A stretch of DNA of 64,000 nt from Pseudomonas duriflava (GCF_007830155.1 NZ_VLKY01000005.1:186001-250000); one strand, 5' to 3'. Positions 1 to 9,512 are shown, numbered from the stretch's first letter. Translations and numbers: made by a program. The notes: generated by a model from the letters alone, not told the origin.

Positions 1-733
1 AGTGCTGGTCGTAGAAGTTTTCCAACTGACCGAAGTAGTACTGCAGGGTCAGGTCCTTGGTCACGGCGTAATCTGCTCCCGCGAAACGGAACTGATTGCT
101 GTCACGTGCAGTAGAACCACTATTGGAGCCTGCGATGGAAAGCTCTTCGTTGTTGCTCGAACCACGCGCCTTGACGTGCTCGATCTGGCCAGCCGTTAGG
201 GTCAGCTGATCGATGTCCTTGGACGTGATCTGACCGCCCTCAAACGTTTGCGGCAACAGGCGACCATCGTTATAGGTCACAACCGGCAGTTTGGGAATCA
301 GCGTACCGTAACGCAGTTCGGTCTTGGCAATGCGAGCCTTGGCCGTCAGGCCCAAGGTGCTAAAATTATCTACATAGCTGCCATCGGTTTCACGGGGGAA
401 GCTGCCACTAGCGCTCGGCTGGCGCTCAGCTGAACTCTTACCCTGGCGGCTACCGCCATCCAAACGAACACCCACCATACCCAGCGCATCAACGCCAACA
501 CCTACGGTGCCTTCGGTAAAGCCGGACTGATAGTTAAGCATGAAGCCCTGGCCCCACTCCTCGTACTTGGAGGGGTTGTTTGCGCCATTGCGGTTGTCGG
601 TATTGATGTAGAAGTTGCGCAGCGACAGCGTCGCCTTGCTGTCCTCAATAAAGCCTGCCGCATGAACAGATGAAAAAACGGACAGACTCAAACATGCACT
701 GGCGATTGCCAGGGCCAAAGGCTTCTTAACCAT
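1..733 (-). CDS. OprD-family outer-membrane porin (3' part outside window)
   Basis: Outer-membrane beta-barrel porin of the OprD family, which takes up amino acids, peptides or organic acids. Reading the minus strand from the ATG at 733 gives an open frame of 244 codons that runs off the window edge, so the C-terminal half is missing. The N-terminus is a clear signal peptide (MVKKPLALAIASACLSLS, cleavage probably after VHA at residue 25). It is followed by GFIEDSKATLSLRNFYINTD, the typical OprD start, and by an LPVVTYNDGRLLPQTFEG block seen across the family. GGAG lies about 14 nt upstream of the start. I recall that in P. aeruginosa an OprE-type porin sits next to a PAS-GGDEF gene and desA, which fits the order here. 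The substrate cannot be assigned. Confidence 0.9.
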   Translation of the reverse strand, partial: MVKKPLALAIASACLSLSVFSSVHAAGFIEDSKATLSLRNFYINTDNRNGANNPSKYEEWGQGFMLNYQSGFTEGTVGVGVDALGMVGVRLDGGSRQGKSSAERQPSASGSFPRETDGSYVDNFSTLGLTAKARIAKTELRYGTLIPKLPVVTYNDGRLLPQTFEGGQITSKDIDQLTLTAGQIEHVKARGSSNNEELSIAGSNSGSTARDSNQFRFAGADYAVTKDLTLQYYFGQLENFYDQH

Positions 734-929
734 GAAAAGAAAATGCTCCAGAACTTTTTATGTTGCTATCGCCCTAACCCGCGGGTTAGAGCGAAATATG
801 CGCAAAGAGGAGTAGGAAGACCTTATCAACGAGAGACAACAATCCCCATTGTCGTTACTCAAGCAATAAAAAGCGTGCTAACCGAATCGTCCCTGCGGCG
901 CGCAACATAAATGTAAAAAGGGATTTCGT

Positions 930-1931
930 CTAGCCTTGGACGATTTGATCCTTGCCCTGCCGCTTGGCCTTGTACATGGCCTCATCTGCACGGGCGTAAA
1001 GGGCATCAAGCCCAGTATCGCTCTCGTGGAGAATCGCAAGTCCCTGACTAATGGTAACGCGCAGGGGACCATCGGTAGTCGGCACCATCAGTTGGCGCAC
1101 CGCCCGTTGCAGGCGGCCACCGATTTGTTCGGCCAATTCAAGATCACAGCCTGGTAGCAGCAAGGCGAACTCCTCACCCCCGATCCGACCAAACAGGTCG
1201 CCTCGCCGGGTAGCCTGGGCCCCGCATTCGGCGACACGCTGGAGCACGAGATCGCCCATCTGGTGACCGAAGCGGTCGTTGATCTTTTTGAAGTCGTCGA
1301 TATCCATTAACAGAAACGCCAATGACTCGCCGCTGGCTTTGGCAAATTCGAAGGCACGCTGAGCGCTCTCGAAGAAATGGCGTCGGTTGCTGCTGCGAGT
1401 CAGCACATCTGTTGTGGCTAACCGCTGAAGCTCCTCCTCCATGCGCTTCTTATCCGTGATGTCTTCAGCCATACCGACAATAAGTAACGGCATTCCTGCT
1501 TCGGTGCGCTGGCTGACAAAGCACTTGTCACTTAGCCAGCGTACCTCGCCGTCCCCTCGAATAATCCGGTACTCACGAGACTCCATGGCTCCCTGCTGCA
1601 GGACCTGGTTCAAACTGTCCTGAGCATACTGGAGATCATCTGGATAGATGTTGTTGAGCCAATCGTCATAACTCGATAAGGCGAAGGCCATCGGGCGGCC
1701 GAAAATCTGTTCGTAGGCAGGGCTGACATAGACAATTTCACGCGTTTGCCAATCGAGTGCCCATAACACGGCATTAACGCTCTCGAGCAGAGCGCTGAAA
1801 AGACGCTCACGATCACGCAGACGCTCAGCCTCAGCACGCGAATGCAGTAACGCGAGCATTGTTTCATCCGCAGAAAGCGGACCTGTCAGCTGTTCGTCCA
1901 TAAGGTCGCCGTTATAAAAGTCCAGTATCAT
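930..1931 (-). CDS. PAS-GGDEF diguanylate cyclase
   Basis: Predicted cytoplasmic diguanylate cyclase making cyclic di-GMP from two GTP. Residues about 45-160 form a PAS/PAC sensor domain (ending GMAEDITDKKR). Residues 165-333 form the GGDEF domain, with the active-site GGEEF at 251-255 and an intact inhibitory I-site RRGD at 242-245, so product inhibition is expected. No transmembrane segment is visible. The start at 1931 has only a weak ribosome site; a second ATG at codon 11 (MDEQLTG) is an equally plausible start. The gene lies between the desaturase terminator and the porin gene, all on the minus strand, with about 200 nt before the porin. The PAS ligand is unknown. Confidence 0.92.
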   Translation of the reverse strand: MILDFYNGDLMDEQLTGPLSADETMLALLHSRAEAERLRDRERLFSALLESVNAVLWALDWQTREIVYVSPAYEQIFGRPMAFALSSYDDWLNNIYPDDLQYAQDSLNQVLQQGAMESREYRIIRGDGEVRWLSDKCFVSQRTEAGMPLLIVGMAEDITDKKRMEEELQRLATTDVLTRSSNRRHFFESAQRAFEFAKASGESLAFLLMDIDDFKKINDRFGHQMGDLVLQRVAECGAQATRRGDLFGRIGGEEFALLLPGCDLELAEQIGGRLQRAVRQLMVPTTDGPLRVTISQGLAILHESDTGLDALYARADEAMYKAKRQGKDQIVQG

Positions 1932-1965
1932 CAGATCACTGGAATGATTTCCGGTTCCCCTTTAG

Positions 1966-1996
1966 AAACAAAAACCCGCCATTCGGCGGGCTTTTG
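1966..1996 (-). terminator. Rho-independent terminator of the desaturase gene
   Basis: Inverted repeat cccgcc-attc-ggcggg (1975-1990). On the minus strand it is followed by a T-rich tail (TTTTTGTTT). It lies 12 nt past the stop of the desaturase gene at 2008. Confidence 0.85.
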
Positions 1997-2007
1997 CAAG
2001 GCACTTC

Positions 2008-3198
2008 TCAAGAAGCGACTGAAGCCGGTCGCAATGAGTATGTTTTAAGGTGTTCGGCGAACTCCTTAAGGGACTGAACCCCGCTGGCTTCTGCCTCATT
2101 AATCCACTCTTTCATGGCAGCAAGCATCTCATGGCCATTGGCGCTGGTCTTTGCCCAGATGTGCTGTAGCGCCAAACGCTTTTCATAAATCAGCTTCAAC
2201 GATTGACTCTGCTCAAGCAACAACTGGACCGTGGCCTGTTGTTTCTCTTTCAAGAGACTAGTCTCGCGGGACAGCAGCACTTTGGCTCGACGAAGCAAGG
2301 GACGCTTGGACGCATCAGCCGAGTTCAACTCCTGCTCAACCAGCGGTGCGATAACCTGCTTACGGTACTGCGCCATGATCTGGAAACGGTTGTTCAAAAT
2401 TGCCATGGCGGTATCCATGTCCAGCATTCCCTTGCCTTCCACGCGGTGAGCGATAGGCGCTACGCGGTTTACCTTGGCCAGCTTAAGCAGACTAAACAGC
2501 CGAATCCAGGCCCAGCCCATGTCGAACTCCCACTTCTTGACCGACAACTTGGCCGAGTTCGGATAGGTGTGGTGATTGTTGTGCAGCTCTTCACCACCAA
2601 TAATGATGCCCCAAGGGACCAGGTTGGTCGCGGCATCACGGCATTCAAAATTGCGGTAACCAACAGCGTGACCAAGCCCATTGACTACACCAGCCGCCCA
2701 GAACGGAATCCAGGCCATTTGAACAGCCCAGATCGTCAAACCGAGGACGCCAAACAAGGCCAGATCGATCAGCAGCATCAGCATGATGCCGCCATTGCGG
2801 AACCGGGAATACACGTTGCGCTCAACCCAGTCATCCGGGCAGTTCTTACCGTAAATACGCAGCGTTTCTTCGTTTTCGGCCTCTTCCTTATACAGTTCGG
2901 CCCCTTTGCGCATAACGGTACTTAACCCCTTGAACACAGGGCTATGAGGGTCGTCCTCGGTTTCGCACTTAGCATGGTGCTTCCGATGAACAGCCGTCCA
3001 TTCACGGGTATTCATGGCGGTGGTCAGCCACAGCCAGAAGCGAAAGAAGTGTTTGAGCGCAGGGTGCAGATCCAGAGAGCGATGCGCCGAATACCGATGT
3101 AGGTAAACCGTAACGCTAACAATGGTGACGTGCGTCAGGGCCAAGGCTATTACGATCAACTGCCACACGGATAAATCAAGCAAGCCGTTATACCACAT
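2008..3198 (-). CDS. desA: Membrane fatty-acid desaturase (delta-9 type, DesA-like)
   Basis: Integral-membrane di-iron desaturase that introduces a double bond into acyl chains of membrane lipids. All three histidine boxes are present: HRYSAH at 34-39, HRKHH at 71-75 and HNNHH at 206-210. Hydrophobic segments lie at about 10-30, 45-62 and 138-175. The 396-residue length and the opening MWYNGLLDLS match the P. aeruginosa DesA type (phospholipid desaturase) rather than DesB, which is normally paired with the repressor DesT; no such repressor is next to this gene. The C-terminal 130 residues form a helical, charged extension. The start at 3198 has a distant GAGG only. Nothing obvious in the upstream DNA identifies the regulator. 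Confidence 0.88.
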   Translation of the reverse strand: MWYNGLLDLSVWQLIVIALALTHVTIVSVTVYLHRYSAHRSLDLHPALKHFFRFWLWLTTAMNTREWTAVHRKHHAKCETEDDPHSPVFKGLSTVMRKGAELYKEEAENEETLRIYGKNCPDDWVERNVYSRFRNGGIMLMLLIDLALFGVLGLTIWAVQMAWIPFWAAGVVNGLGHAVGYRNFECRDAATNLVPWGIIIGGEELHNNHHTYPNSAKLSVKKWEFDMGWAWIRLFSLLKLAKVNRVAPIAHRVEGKGMLDMDTAMAILNNRFQIMAQYRKQVIAPLVEQELNSADASKRPLLRRAKVLLSRETSLLKEKQQATVQLLLEQSQSLKLIYEKRLALQHIWAKTSANGHEMLAAMKEWINEAEASGVQSLKEFAEHLKTYSLRPASVAS

Positions 3199-3744
3199 AG
3201 TGCTGGCGTGACCTCAAAAAGGGGAAGGAAACGAAAAATCAGTGAACAACCGTTCTCTCATTATTGCTGAGTATGTCAGGAAGTCCACTCTTGCTTTTGC
3301 TACCAATAGTGTCAAAAGCGCTACTCCTATAACGCCATGAAATAAACCAAAGTAAAAACAACGCCTTATTCAATAAACCGTCTATCACATCATGTGTTCA
3401 CGTTATTAAAACACTGTGATGATCAGAACCTTTTTCATGAATGATTCTCCTCTATCCCCGATGAACGGCATTCCAACTGACCAATGAAATTGCAAATGCC
3501 TCATGCAAAGTGCGTTTCTGTGCCATGAAAGTCACCGTATATAACGGCCTATGCTCCGATCAGGCTCAAGAAAAGAGGGCAGATCGATAATCAAGACATT
3601 TTATTTCTGATTGAGACGGAAGAGATGAAGAATCATGACAGCCCTGTCGGGCTGCGGAGGGATGCGTTGTACTTCAAGCCAAAGGTAGCGCAAGTCGGCG
3701 CGTTCTAACATTAACGATGGGTGAGCGCTACCCCGTCACCAAAT
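3199..3744. other. Intergenic region, desA promoter side
   Basis: About 550 nt between the start of desA and the gabT terminator with no convincing coding frame on either strand. It must hold the desA promoter. I see no clear operator palindrome, riboswitch or RNA gene. The base composition is AT-richer than the neighbouring genes between about 3230 and 3440. Confidence 0.6.
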
Positions 3745-3778
3745 AAAAAAGCGCCACGCAGTAGCGTGGCGCTTTTTC
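3745..3778 (-). terminator. Rho-independent terminator of gabDT
   Basis: A 9-bp perfect stem (gcgccacgc / gcgtggcgc, loop agta, 3751-3772) flanked by A-tract and T-tract on both sides. It can work in either direction, but the only upstream transcript is gabT, whose stop is at 3796 on the minus strand. Confidence 0.85.
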
Positions 3779-3795
3779 TTTTCCAACTTGCCGGG

Positions 3796-5076
3796 TTACG
3801 CCAGCTCGTCGAAACACTCGGCGATAATCGCAAGACCGCGCTGCAGATCTTCATCGCTAACGGTCAGCGGAACCAGAATGCGCAGCACGTTACCGTAAGT
3901 ACCGCAGCTCAGCATGATCAGGTTCTTTTCACGAGCACGTACTACGATCTGGCTGGCCAGCGCGCCGTTCGGCTTGTGTACATCGCCATCTTCAGCCAGT
4001 TCAACCGCGATCATGGCTCCCAGGCCACGCACATCAACAATTGACCTGTGCTTGGCAGCGATAGCCTTGAGACCAGCGGTCAATTGCTCACCGACCGCCT
4101 TGGAGCGATCCAGTAACTTTTCTTCCTCGAATGCCTCAATCACCGCCAGCGCTGCCGCACAGGCCAGTGGGTTACCGGCATAAGTGCCGCCCAGACCGCC
4201 AGGGCCAACCGAGTCGATAACATTTGCACGGCCGGTCACGCCGGACAGCGGGAAACCACCAGCGATAGACTTGGCAAAGGTAACCAGATCGGCATCCACA
4301 CCCATTTGCTCCATCGCAAAGAAGGTGCCGGTACGGCCTGCGCCGGACTGTACTTCGTCTGCGATCAGCAGAATGCCGTGCTCGTCGCACAGCTTGCGCA
4401 GGCGAATCATAAAGTCCTTTGGCGCGGCATAGAAACCACCCTCACCCTGTACGGGTTCGAGGATGATCGCGGCGATGTCGCCCGGCTGCGCGTCGTTCTT
4501 GAAGATGCGCTCTACGCTGGCAATGGCATCGTCCACGGTAATGCCATGCAGCTCACAGGGATACAGGGCACGGAACACGCCGCCCGGCATCAAGCCCATC
4601 CCAGCGGAGTAAGGCGCTACTTTGCCGGTAAGCGACAGGGTCATCATGGTACGGCCGTGGTAGGCACTGGAGAAGGCAATTACGCCGGCGCGCTGAGTAG
4701 CGGCGCGGGCGATTTTGATGGCGTTTTCCACCGCCTCGGAGCCGGAATTGAACAGCGCAGTCTTCTTGGGGAAGTTACCCGGCACAAGCTGGTTGAGCTT
4801 TTCGCACACTTCCACATAAGGCTCATAGGCCAGCACCTGGAAGCAGGTGTGGGATACCTTCTTAAGCTGCTCTTGCACAGCCGCCACAACTTTAGGATGC
4901 AGGTGGCCGGTATTCAGTACGGCGATTCCGCCTGCGAAATCAAGGTATTCGTTTCCTTCGACGTCCCAAACCTTAGCGTTCTCGGCACGGTCGACGAAGA
5001 TTGGGTGAGTCTGGCCCACGCCACGGGCTACAGCGACGTTGCGGCGGTGCATTAGGGAAGCGTTGGTATCACTCAT
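3796..5076 (-). CDS. gabT: 4-aminobutyrate aminotransferase
   Basis: PLP-dependent class III aminotransferase that converts GABA plus 2-oxoglutarate to succinate semialdehyde plus glutamate. The PLP-binding lysine is K269 in FAKSIAGGFPLSG. The aspartate contacting the cofactor pyridine nitrogen is D240 in LLIADEVQSG, and the NSGSEAVENAIKIAR phosphate-binding region is at 110-124. At 426 residues it has the usual GabT length. It follows gabD on the same strand after 245 nt, and the product of GabT is the substrate of GabD, so the two form the GABA shunt. Possibly also active on 5-aminovalerate, as in other pseudomonads. Confidence 0.95.
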   Translation of the reverse strand: MSDTNASLMHRRNVAVARGVGQTHPIFVDRAENAKVWDVEGNEYLDFAGGIAVLNTGHLHPKVVAAVQEQLKKVSHTCFQVLAYEPYVEVCEKLNQLVPGNFPKKTALFNSGSEAVENAIKIARAATQRAGVIAFSSAYHGRTMMTLSLTGKVAPYSAGMGLMPGGVFRALYPCELHGITVDDAIASVERIFKNDAQPGDIAAIILEPVQGEGGFYAAPKDFMIRLRKLCDEHGILLIADEVQSGAGRTGTFFAMEQMGVDADLVTFAKSIAGGFPLSGVTGRANVIDSVGPGGLGGTYAGNPLACAAALAVIEAFEEEKLLDRSKAVGEQLTAGLKAIAAKHRSIVDVRGLGAMIAVELAEDGDVHKPNGALASQIVVRAREKNLIMLSCGTYGNVLRILVPLTVSDEDLQRGLAIIAECFDELA

Positions 5077-5321
5077 GGTGTCCTCATTGGCTGCTCATCG
5101 TCAGCCGGATACAGGATGAAAGCAGGTACCGGTCGCAGGGCAGCATACGATGATCGACTGCCAACAGCGCCAGCTACCCGCCAAAAGGTGTTGCGTTACA
5201 TCTTCATAAAACGTCGCGAGCGCTGGCAGGCAAGGCAGCCGTGTACGGAAAAGCACAGTTGGCTAACGCCAATAAGCCATTTACGCACACGGCCAACGCT
5301 GTACTACCACGCGCAGCCGCT

Positions 5322-6770
5322 TTAAACGCTGAGGCAGAGGTACTTGATTTCCAGGTAATCCTCGATGCCGTACTTCGATCCTTCACGGCCCAGACCGGAC
5401 GACTTGATACCGCCGAACGGCGCCACTTCGTTAGAGATCAGGCCAGTGTTGATACCCACCATGCCATACTCCAGCGCCTCTGCCACGCGGAACACGCGGG
5501 ACATATCACGGGCATAGAAATAGGAAGCCAGGCCGAACTCAGTATCGTTCGCGCGCTGGATGGCTTCTTCTTCAGTCTTGAAGCGGAACAGCGGCGCCAG
5601 CGGACCAAAGGTTTCCTCTTTGGAGACTTTAGCCGAGGCAGGTACATTGATCAGGATGGTTGGCTCGAAATAACTGCCGCCTAACTCATGCGCCTTGCCG
5701 CCGGTAATCACCTGAGCGCCCTGGGACACGGCATCTTCTATGTGTTCCTTCACTTTGGTAGATGCCTTGTCGTCGATCAGCGGGCCGATCGAAACGCCTT
5801 CTTCCAGACCGTTACCCACCTTCAGCTTTTCGACCGCTGCCTTGAATTTCTCGGCAAAGGCATCGTATACGCCGTCCTGCACGTAAATACGGTTTACACA
5901 TACGCAGGTCTGGCCGGCATTGCGGTATTTCGACGCCATGGCACCCTGCACGGCAGCGTCCAGGTCAGCATCGTCAAAGACAATAAACGGCGCGTTGCCG
6001 CCTAATTCCAGACTAACCTTCTTGATCGTAGGTGCACACTGTTCCATCAGCTTGGCACCGATTTCGGTGGAGCCAGTAAAGGACAACTTACGCACGATTG
6101 GGCTTTCGGTCAGCTCGGCACCGATTTCCGCCGCGCTACCAGTTACAACGCTCAATACGCCTTTCGGGATACCCGCACGCTCGGCCAGTTCTACCAGGGC
6201 CAACGCAGAAAATGGCGTCTGGCTGGCCGGCTTGATAATCATGGTGCAACCTGCGGCCAGGGCCGGGCCGGCTTTACGAGTGATCATCGCGGCCGGGAAA
6301 TTCCAGGGTGTAATCGCTGCGGTTACACCAATGGGCTGCTTGATTACGATCAGGCGCTTGTCAGCCTGATGGCCTGGGATGGTATCGCCATAAACCCGCT
6401 TGGCCTCTTCAGCGAACCACTCAATAAAGGAGGCGGCATAGACAATCTCACCCTTGGCTTCAGCCAGCGGCTTGCCCTGCTCCAGCGTCATCAGGCGACC
6501 CAGATCGTCCTGATGCTCGATCATCAGTTCATACCAGCGACGTAGCTTTTGCGAACGCTCCTTGGCTGTCAGGGCGCGCCAAGCCGGCAGCGCACGGTCA
6601 GCAGCCTCGATAGCGCGCTTGGTCTCGGCGCGGCCCATCTTGGGTACGGTGCCCAGGGTCTCGCCCGTGGCAGGGTTATCAACCTTGATGGTCTGCCCAT
6701 TATCAGCGTCCACCCAGGCTCCATCGATATACGCCTGCTGCCGGAACAATGAAGTTTCTTTCAATTCCAT
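5322..6770 (-). CDS. gabD: Succinate-semialdehyde dehydrogenase (NADP+)
   Basis: Aldehyde dehydrogenase that oxidises succinate semialdehyde (or glutarate semialdehyde) to the acid. The catalytic cysteine is C289 in NAGQTCVCVNR; the general base is E255 in SLELGGNAP. The second cysteine two residues on (C291) is the usual GabD arrangement able to form a regulatory disulfide. The Rossmann motif FTGSTEIGAKL is at 231-241. The length of 482 is normal for GabD. First gene of the gabDT unit; the promoter must lie in the 570 nt upstream. The 245-nt gap to gabT contains no gene that I can support. Confidence 0.95.
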   Translation of the reverse strand: MELKETSLFRQQAYIDGAWVDADNGQTIKVDNPATGETLGTVPKMGRAETKRAIEAADRALPAWRALTAKERSQKLRRWYELMIEHQDDLGRLMTLEQGKPLAEAKGEIVYAASFIEWFAEEAKRVYGDTIPGHQADKRLIVIKQPIGVTAAITPWNFPAAMITRKAGPALAAGCTMIIKPASQTPFSALALVELAERAGIPKGVLSVVTGSAAEIGAELTESPIVRKLSFTGSTEIGAKLMEQCAPTIKKVSLELGGNAPFIVFDDADLDAAVQGAMASKYRNAGQTCVCVNRIYVQDGVYDAFAEKFKAAVEKLKVGNGLEEGVSIGPLIDDKASTKVKEHIEDAVSQGAQVITGGKAHELGGSYFEPTILINVPASAKVSKEETFGPLAPLFRFKTEEEAIQRANDTEFGLASYFYARDMSRVFRVAEALEYGMVGINTGLISNEVAPFGGIKSSGLGREGSKYGIEDYLEIKYLCLSV

Positions 6771-7340
6771 GACGCTCTCCTCGAGGACTATCGAAGGCTA
6801 CGGGGCTACCTCGCCTACCCCGCTTGCCCAGTTCTGAAATGGGAAAGACACAATGGCTTTCCGTTCACATTCATCTACTACGAACCAACCGCACCGCATA
6901 CTTTTACACAACGCCATGCCTAAACGCTCCCCTCAAAAGCCAATTCCACCTTTACAGGCTTGATCACTAGCATGTGAGCGAATCGCTTGTGCAGGAAAAC
7001 ACGTCCAGAGCCCTAGGAATCCTGAGGAACACGCTTGTACGTCTATGCTCGGTAGCTCTGTTTCCTCGAAGCAGGCCTCTGAGGAAACGCATGCGTTGCG
7101 ACATTGACTTAACCGTTGGCAAGCATGTTTTTCGAAAGCATGGCGTTCAGAATTTCAAACGTATGCTAGGTTTCTCTCTGAAAATCCGCAATAGATTGTT
7201 CGATAAAAACAACGCCTGCATCAGTACCCCTTCTGTAATAACCCCATAGCATTGCCGTCAGGACAGGCTGGCGGCTTCCTAGCGCACCGGTAAGGCCTGT
7301 CTATACTGCCTGGACCGATAAAAACAATAAGGGAATAACC
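6771..7340. other. Divergent intergenic region gabD / hydrolase
   Basis: 570 nt between divergently transcribed genes. It should contain the promoters of gabDT (minus) and of the secreted hydrolase (plus). The only open frame (6974-7249, 91 codons) has no ribosome site, no recognisable domain and is rich in Arg and Ser, so I do not call it. No strong palindrome was seen. Confidence 0.5.
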
Positions 7341-8486
7341 ATGTTGAAACTGTTACTACCACTTGCGCTATATAGCCTGCTGGGATCTAACGTTGCTATT
7401 GCTCAAACCAGCACCGCCCTGACGCCGGACGCCCTACCCGGCAACTATCTACTCCTGAAACAGCAGATGACCTATCCCGATAGCTGGTTATCCGGTCATT
7501 TCAAGCATTTCACTAAATGGCGTGATCACGCCCGGCAGGTGGTTCGTGATTCGCTGCTTACCCCAGACTCCAAGCGCGCCTTCAACGCCGAGGTAATTGG
7601 CCGTCAGCAGCGGTCCGGGTATCGCGCCGAAAAGATTAGTTTCAACCTGACCGATGAAAGCCGCGTGGCGGCGTTTCTTCTGACACCCGATACGCCAGGG
7701 CCGCACCCAGCTGTTCTAATGTTGCATGACCATGGTGCTCGTTTCGATATCGGTAAGGAAAAAATGATCAAGCCGTGGGGCGATCAAACAGTCCTGGCCT
7801 CTGCCCAGCAATGGGCGGATAAATACTTTTCCGGGCGCTTCCCTGGAGACGAGCTGGCCAAGCGTGGTTATGTGGTGCTGGCAGTGGATGCCCTGGGCTG
7901 GGGTGAACGTGGGCCTATTACCTATGAACAACAACAGGCCCTGGCGAGTAACTTCTTCAACCTTGGCCGCTCGCTGGCCGGCACCATGGCCTATGAAGAC
8001 ATCCGCCAGATCGATTTCCTCGCTACCCTGCCTCAGGTGGATCGTCACCGGATCGGCGTAGTGGGCTTTTCCATGGGTGCGTTTCGGGCGTGGCAACTTG
8101 CGGCGCTTTCCGACAAGGTAGCAGCCACGGCAGCTATCTCCTGGTTTGGCACGTACCATGGCCTGATGACGCCGGGCAATAACGTGCTACGCGGCCAGTC
8201 ATCATTCTATATGTTGCATCCCGGCCTGCCGGCGCGCCTGGACATTCCCGACATAGCCAGCATTGCCGCGCCACGCCCTTTGTTGCTCTTCAACGGCGGC
8301 CAGGACACTCTTTTCCCACGCGAATCCGTGGAAGACGCCTACAAAAAAGTGCATAGCGTCTGGCGCTCCCAGAAAGCGGAGCTCAATCTCACAACACGCC
8401 TCTGGCCGGAGCTGGGCCACGTCTTCGTACAGGAGCAGCAGGACGCTGCTTTCACGTGGTTTGATACCTGGCTGAAACCACGCTGA
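7341..8486 (+). CDS. Secreted alpha/beta hydrolase (dienelactone-hydrolase-like esterase)
   Basis: Predicted periplasmic serine hydrolase of the alpha/beta fold. A signal peptide covers residues 1-21 (cleavage after AIA before QTSTA). The nucleophile elbow is GFSMGA, with the serine at about 240. The acid is likely the Asp of NGGQDTLFP and the base the His of ELGHVF near the C-terminus. An insertion between the early strand LMLHDHGARFD and GYVVLAVDALGWGERG fits bacterial acetyl-xylan-esterase/dienelactone hydrolase relatives of about 380 residues. AAGGGA precedes the ATG by 8 nt. The substrate is unknown. Monocistronic, with tRNA-Arg 150 nt downstream on the same strand. Confidence 0.85.
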   Translation: MLKLLLPLALYSLLGSNVAIAQTSTALTPDALPGNYLLLKQQMTYPDSWLSGHFKHFTKWRDHARQVVRDSLLTPDSKRAFNAEVIGRQQRSGYRAEKISFNLTDESRVAAFLLTPDTPGPHPAVLMLHDHGARFDIGKEKMIKPWGDQTVLASAQQWADKYFSGRFPGDELAKRGYVVLAVDALGWGERGPITYEQQQALASNFFNLGRSLAGTMAYEDIRQIDFLATLPQVDRHRIGVVGFSMGAFRAWQLAALSDKVAATAAISWFGTYHGLMTPGNNVLRGQSSFYMLHPGLPARLDIPDIASIAAPRPLLLFNGGQDTLFPRESVEDAYKKVHSVWRSQKAELNLTTRLWPELGHVFVQEQQDAAFTWFDTWLKPR

Positions 8487-8636
8487 ACAAAGCGCCTAAA
8501 GGTAACGGACATTTCCAGGCAGCCCCCCTGCCTGGCGTTTCCCTAGGAGCAACCTGCTGATTTTGTTCGAAATGATGAACATGTATCTCCAGCATGGACG
8601 TCTCGCCTCAAGATGAGTATCATGTCGCCCCACAAC

Positions 8637-8713
8637 GCATCCGTAGCTCAGCTGGATAGAGTACTGCCCTCCGAAGGCAGGGGTCGTGGGTTCGAATCCC
8701 GCCGGATGCGCCA
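8637..8713 (+). tRNA. tRNA-Arg (anticodon CCG)
   Basis: 77-nt cloverleaf. The acceptor stem is gcatccg paired with cggatgc, followed by discriminator G and an encoded CCA (8711-8713). The D-arm is agctcagctggatagagt and the anticodon stem ctgcc/ggcag holds loop ctccgaa with anticodon CCG. The T-arm is gggttcgaatccc. It reads the CGG codon. I looked for a direct repeat of the 3' end that would mark an integrated island and did not see one. Confidence 0.97.
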
Positions 8714-8747
8714 GATACCTGTTTCCACATGCAGCGAAACACTCCAA

Positions 8748-8776
8748 GAAGCCCGCCCTGTGCGGGCTTTCTTGTT
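8748..8776 (+). terminator. Terminator of tRNA-Arg
   Basis: Stem gcccgc/gcgggc (8751-8767) with loop cctgt, A/T extension and a tttctt tail, 35 nt after the tRNA. Confidence 0.85.
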
Positions 8777-9117
8777 TCTGGATGTCTCTCATTGCATCCC
8801 TTCGTACTCACTCTTTTGTATCCTGGAAAACTCGAAATCTACGGATGCAAGGAAAGCGAAAGAATTTAGGTCAAGCCCGCTTACTCAACGATACAACCGT
8901 GGCTGGCCTTAGGTCTGAAACCAAGAAATATCAGACGCTAGACGGTAGCGACCTTTGTTTACGTGCAAAACCAGATGCTCAGAAATCTTGGTAAACGCCT
9001 CGACATTAGCTATAGGTGCAGCACTGGGGAGCGCTTAAGGCTCCCAATGCGAAGAAGGTAACACCGATGATGCATATGACTTAGTGACCAATAGAGGCTA
9101 GCTACATCTACTATCAG
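8777..9117. other. Intergenic region without visible gene
   Basis: About 340 nt between the tRNA terminator and the stop of the ArsR-type regulator. I see no supported coding frame, RNA gene or strong hairpin. Confidence 0.5.
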
Positions 9118-9423
9118 TTAAATAGCCTTGTTAAGAGCCTCAAGCAGCAAGGCAATCTTGCTCTCGTTTCTTTTGTAATAGGTCCACGGCCCGATGCGCT
9201 GCGAGGTTACTAGCTGCGCACGCTGTAAGGCCGCCAGATAGTTCGAGACGGTCGATTGAGACAAACCGACTCGCTCTTGAATGATACTAACGCAGACACC
9301 GAGTTGCTCTGGGTTGCCCTCCTGTTCCGGGAAGTTCTTTTTTGGATCCTTTAGCAGGGTAAGAATGGCCAAGCGGGTTGGGTTGTCCAACGCTTTCAGC
9401 GCTTCACTGAGGTCTATGCTCAT
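9118..9423 (-). CDS. ArsR/SmtB-type transcriptional regulator
   Basis: Winged-helix repressor of 101 residues. Helix 1 (LSEALKALDNPTRLAILTLL) and the recognition helix region GLSQSTVSNYLAALQRAQLV, followed by the wing RIGPWTYYKRNE, are standard ArsR features. The metal-binding ELCVCD motif of classical ArsR is absent. A single cysteine occurs just before the helix-turn-helix (LGVCVSII), so a thiol-based or non-metal signal is possible. It lies 89 nt downstream of the ene-reductase on the same strand, so it probably regulates that gene. A 14-bp near-palindrome (9446-9459) lies just before its start. Confidence 0.85.
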   Translation of the reverse strand: MSIDLSEALKALDNPTRLAILTLLKDPKKNFPEQEGNPEQLGVCVSIIQERVGLSQSTVSNYLAALQRAQLVTSQRIGPWTYYKRNESKIALLLEALNKAI

Positions 9424-9445
9424 ATTTGCGGCGGGTAATGGGTTT

Positions 9446-9459
9446 TCGTGATATTACGA
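9446..9459. promoter_or_regulatory. Short palindrome before the ArsR-type gene
   Basis: TCGTGATATTACGA reads the same on both strands at 12 of 14 positions and sits 23 nt upstream of the regulator's start codon. It could be an autoregulatory operator, but it differs from the ATATCTATA palindromes upstream of the reductase, so the assignment is weak. Confidence 0.3.
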
Positions 9460-9512
9460 TACTTCTTCCCGAGTCGCTGCGTGCACGGCGATAACGTGCA
9501 CGCAGCGGTAAC

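Noticed and set aside
2203-2925. 240-codon frame antisense to desA
   Set aside because: Mirrors the codon structure of the well-supported desaturase gene; the protein is not domain-like.
4306-5055. 249-codon frame antisense to gabT
   Set aside because: Shadow of gabT; no independent ribosome site or domain.
6974-7249. 91-codon frame between gabD and the hydrolase gene
   Set aside because: No ribosome site, Arg/Ser-rich composition without domain signature, located in a divergent promoter region.
8637-8800. Genomic island inserted at tRNA-Arg
   Set aside because: No direct repeat of the tRNA 3' end and no integrase gene in the window.
8613-8912. 99-codon frame crossing the tRNA-Arg gene
   Set aside because: It would run through a functional tRNA and its terminator; not coding.
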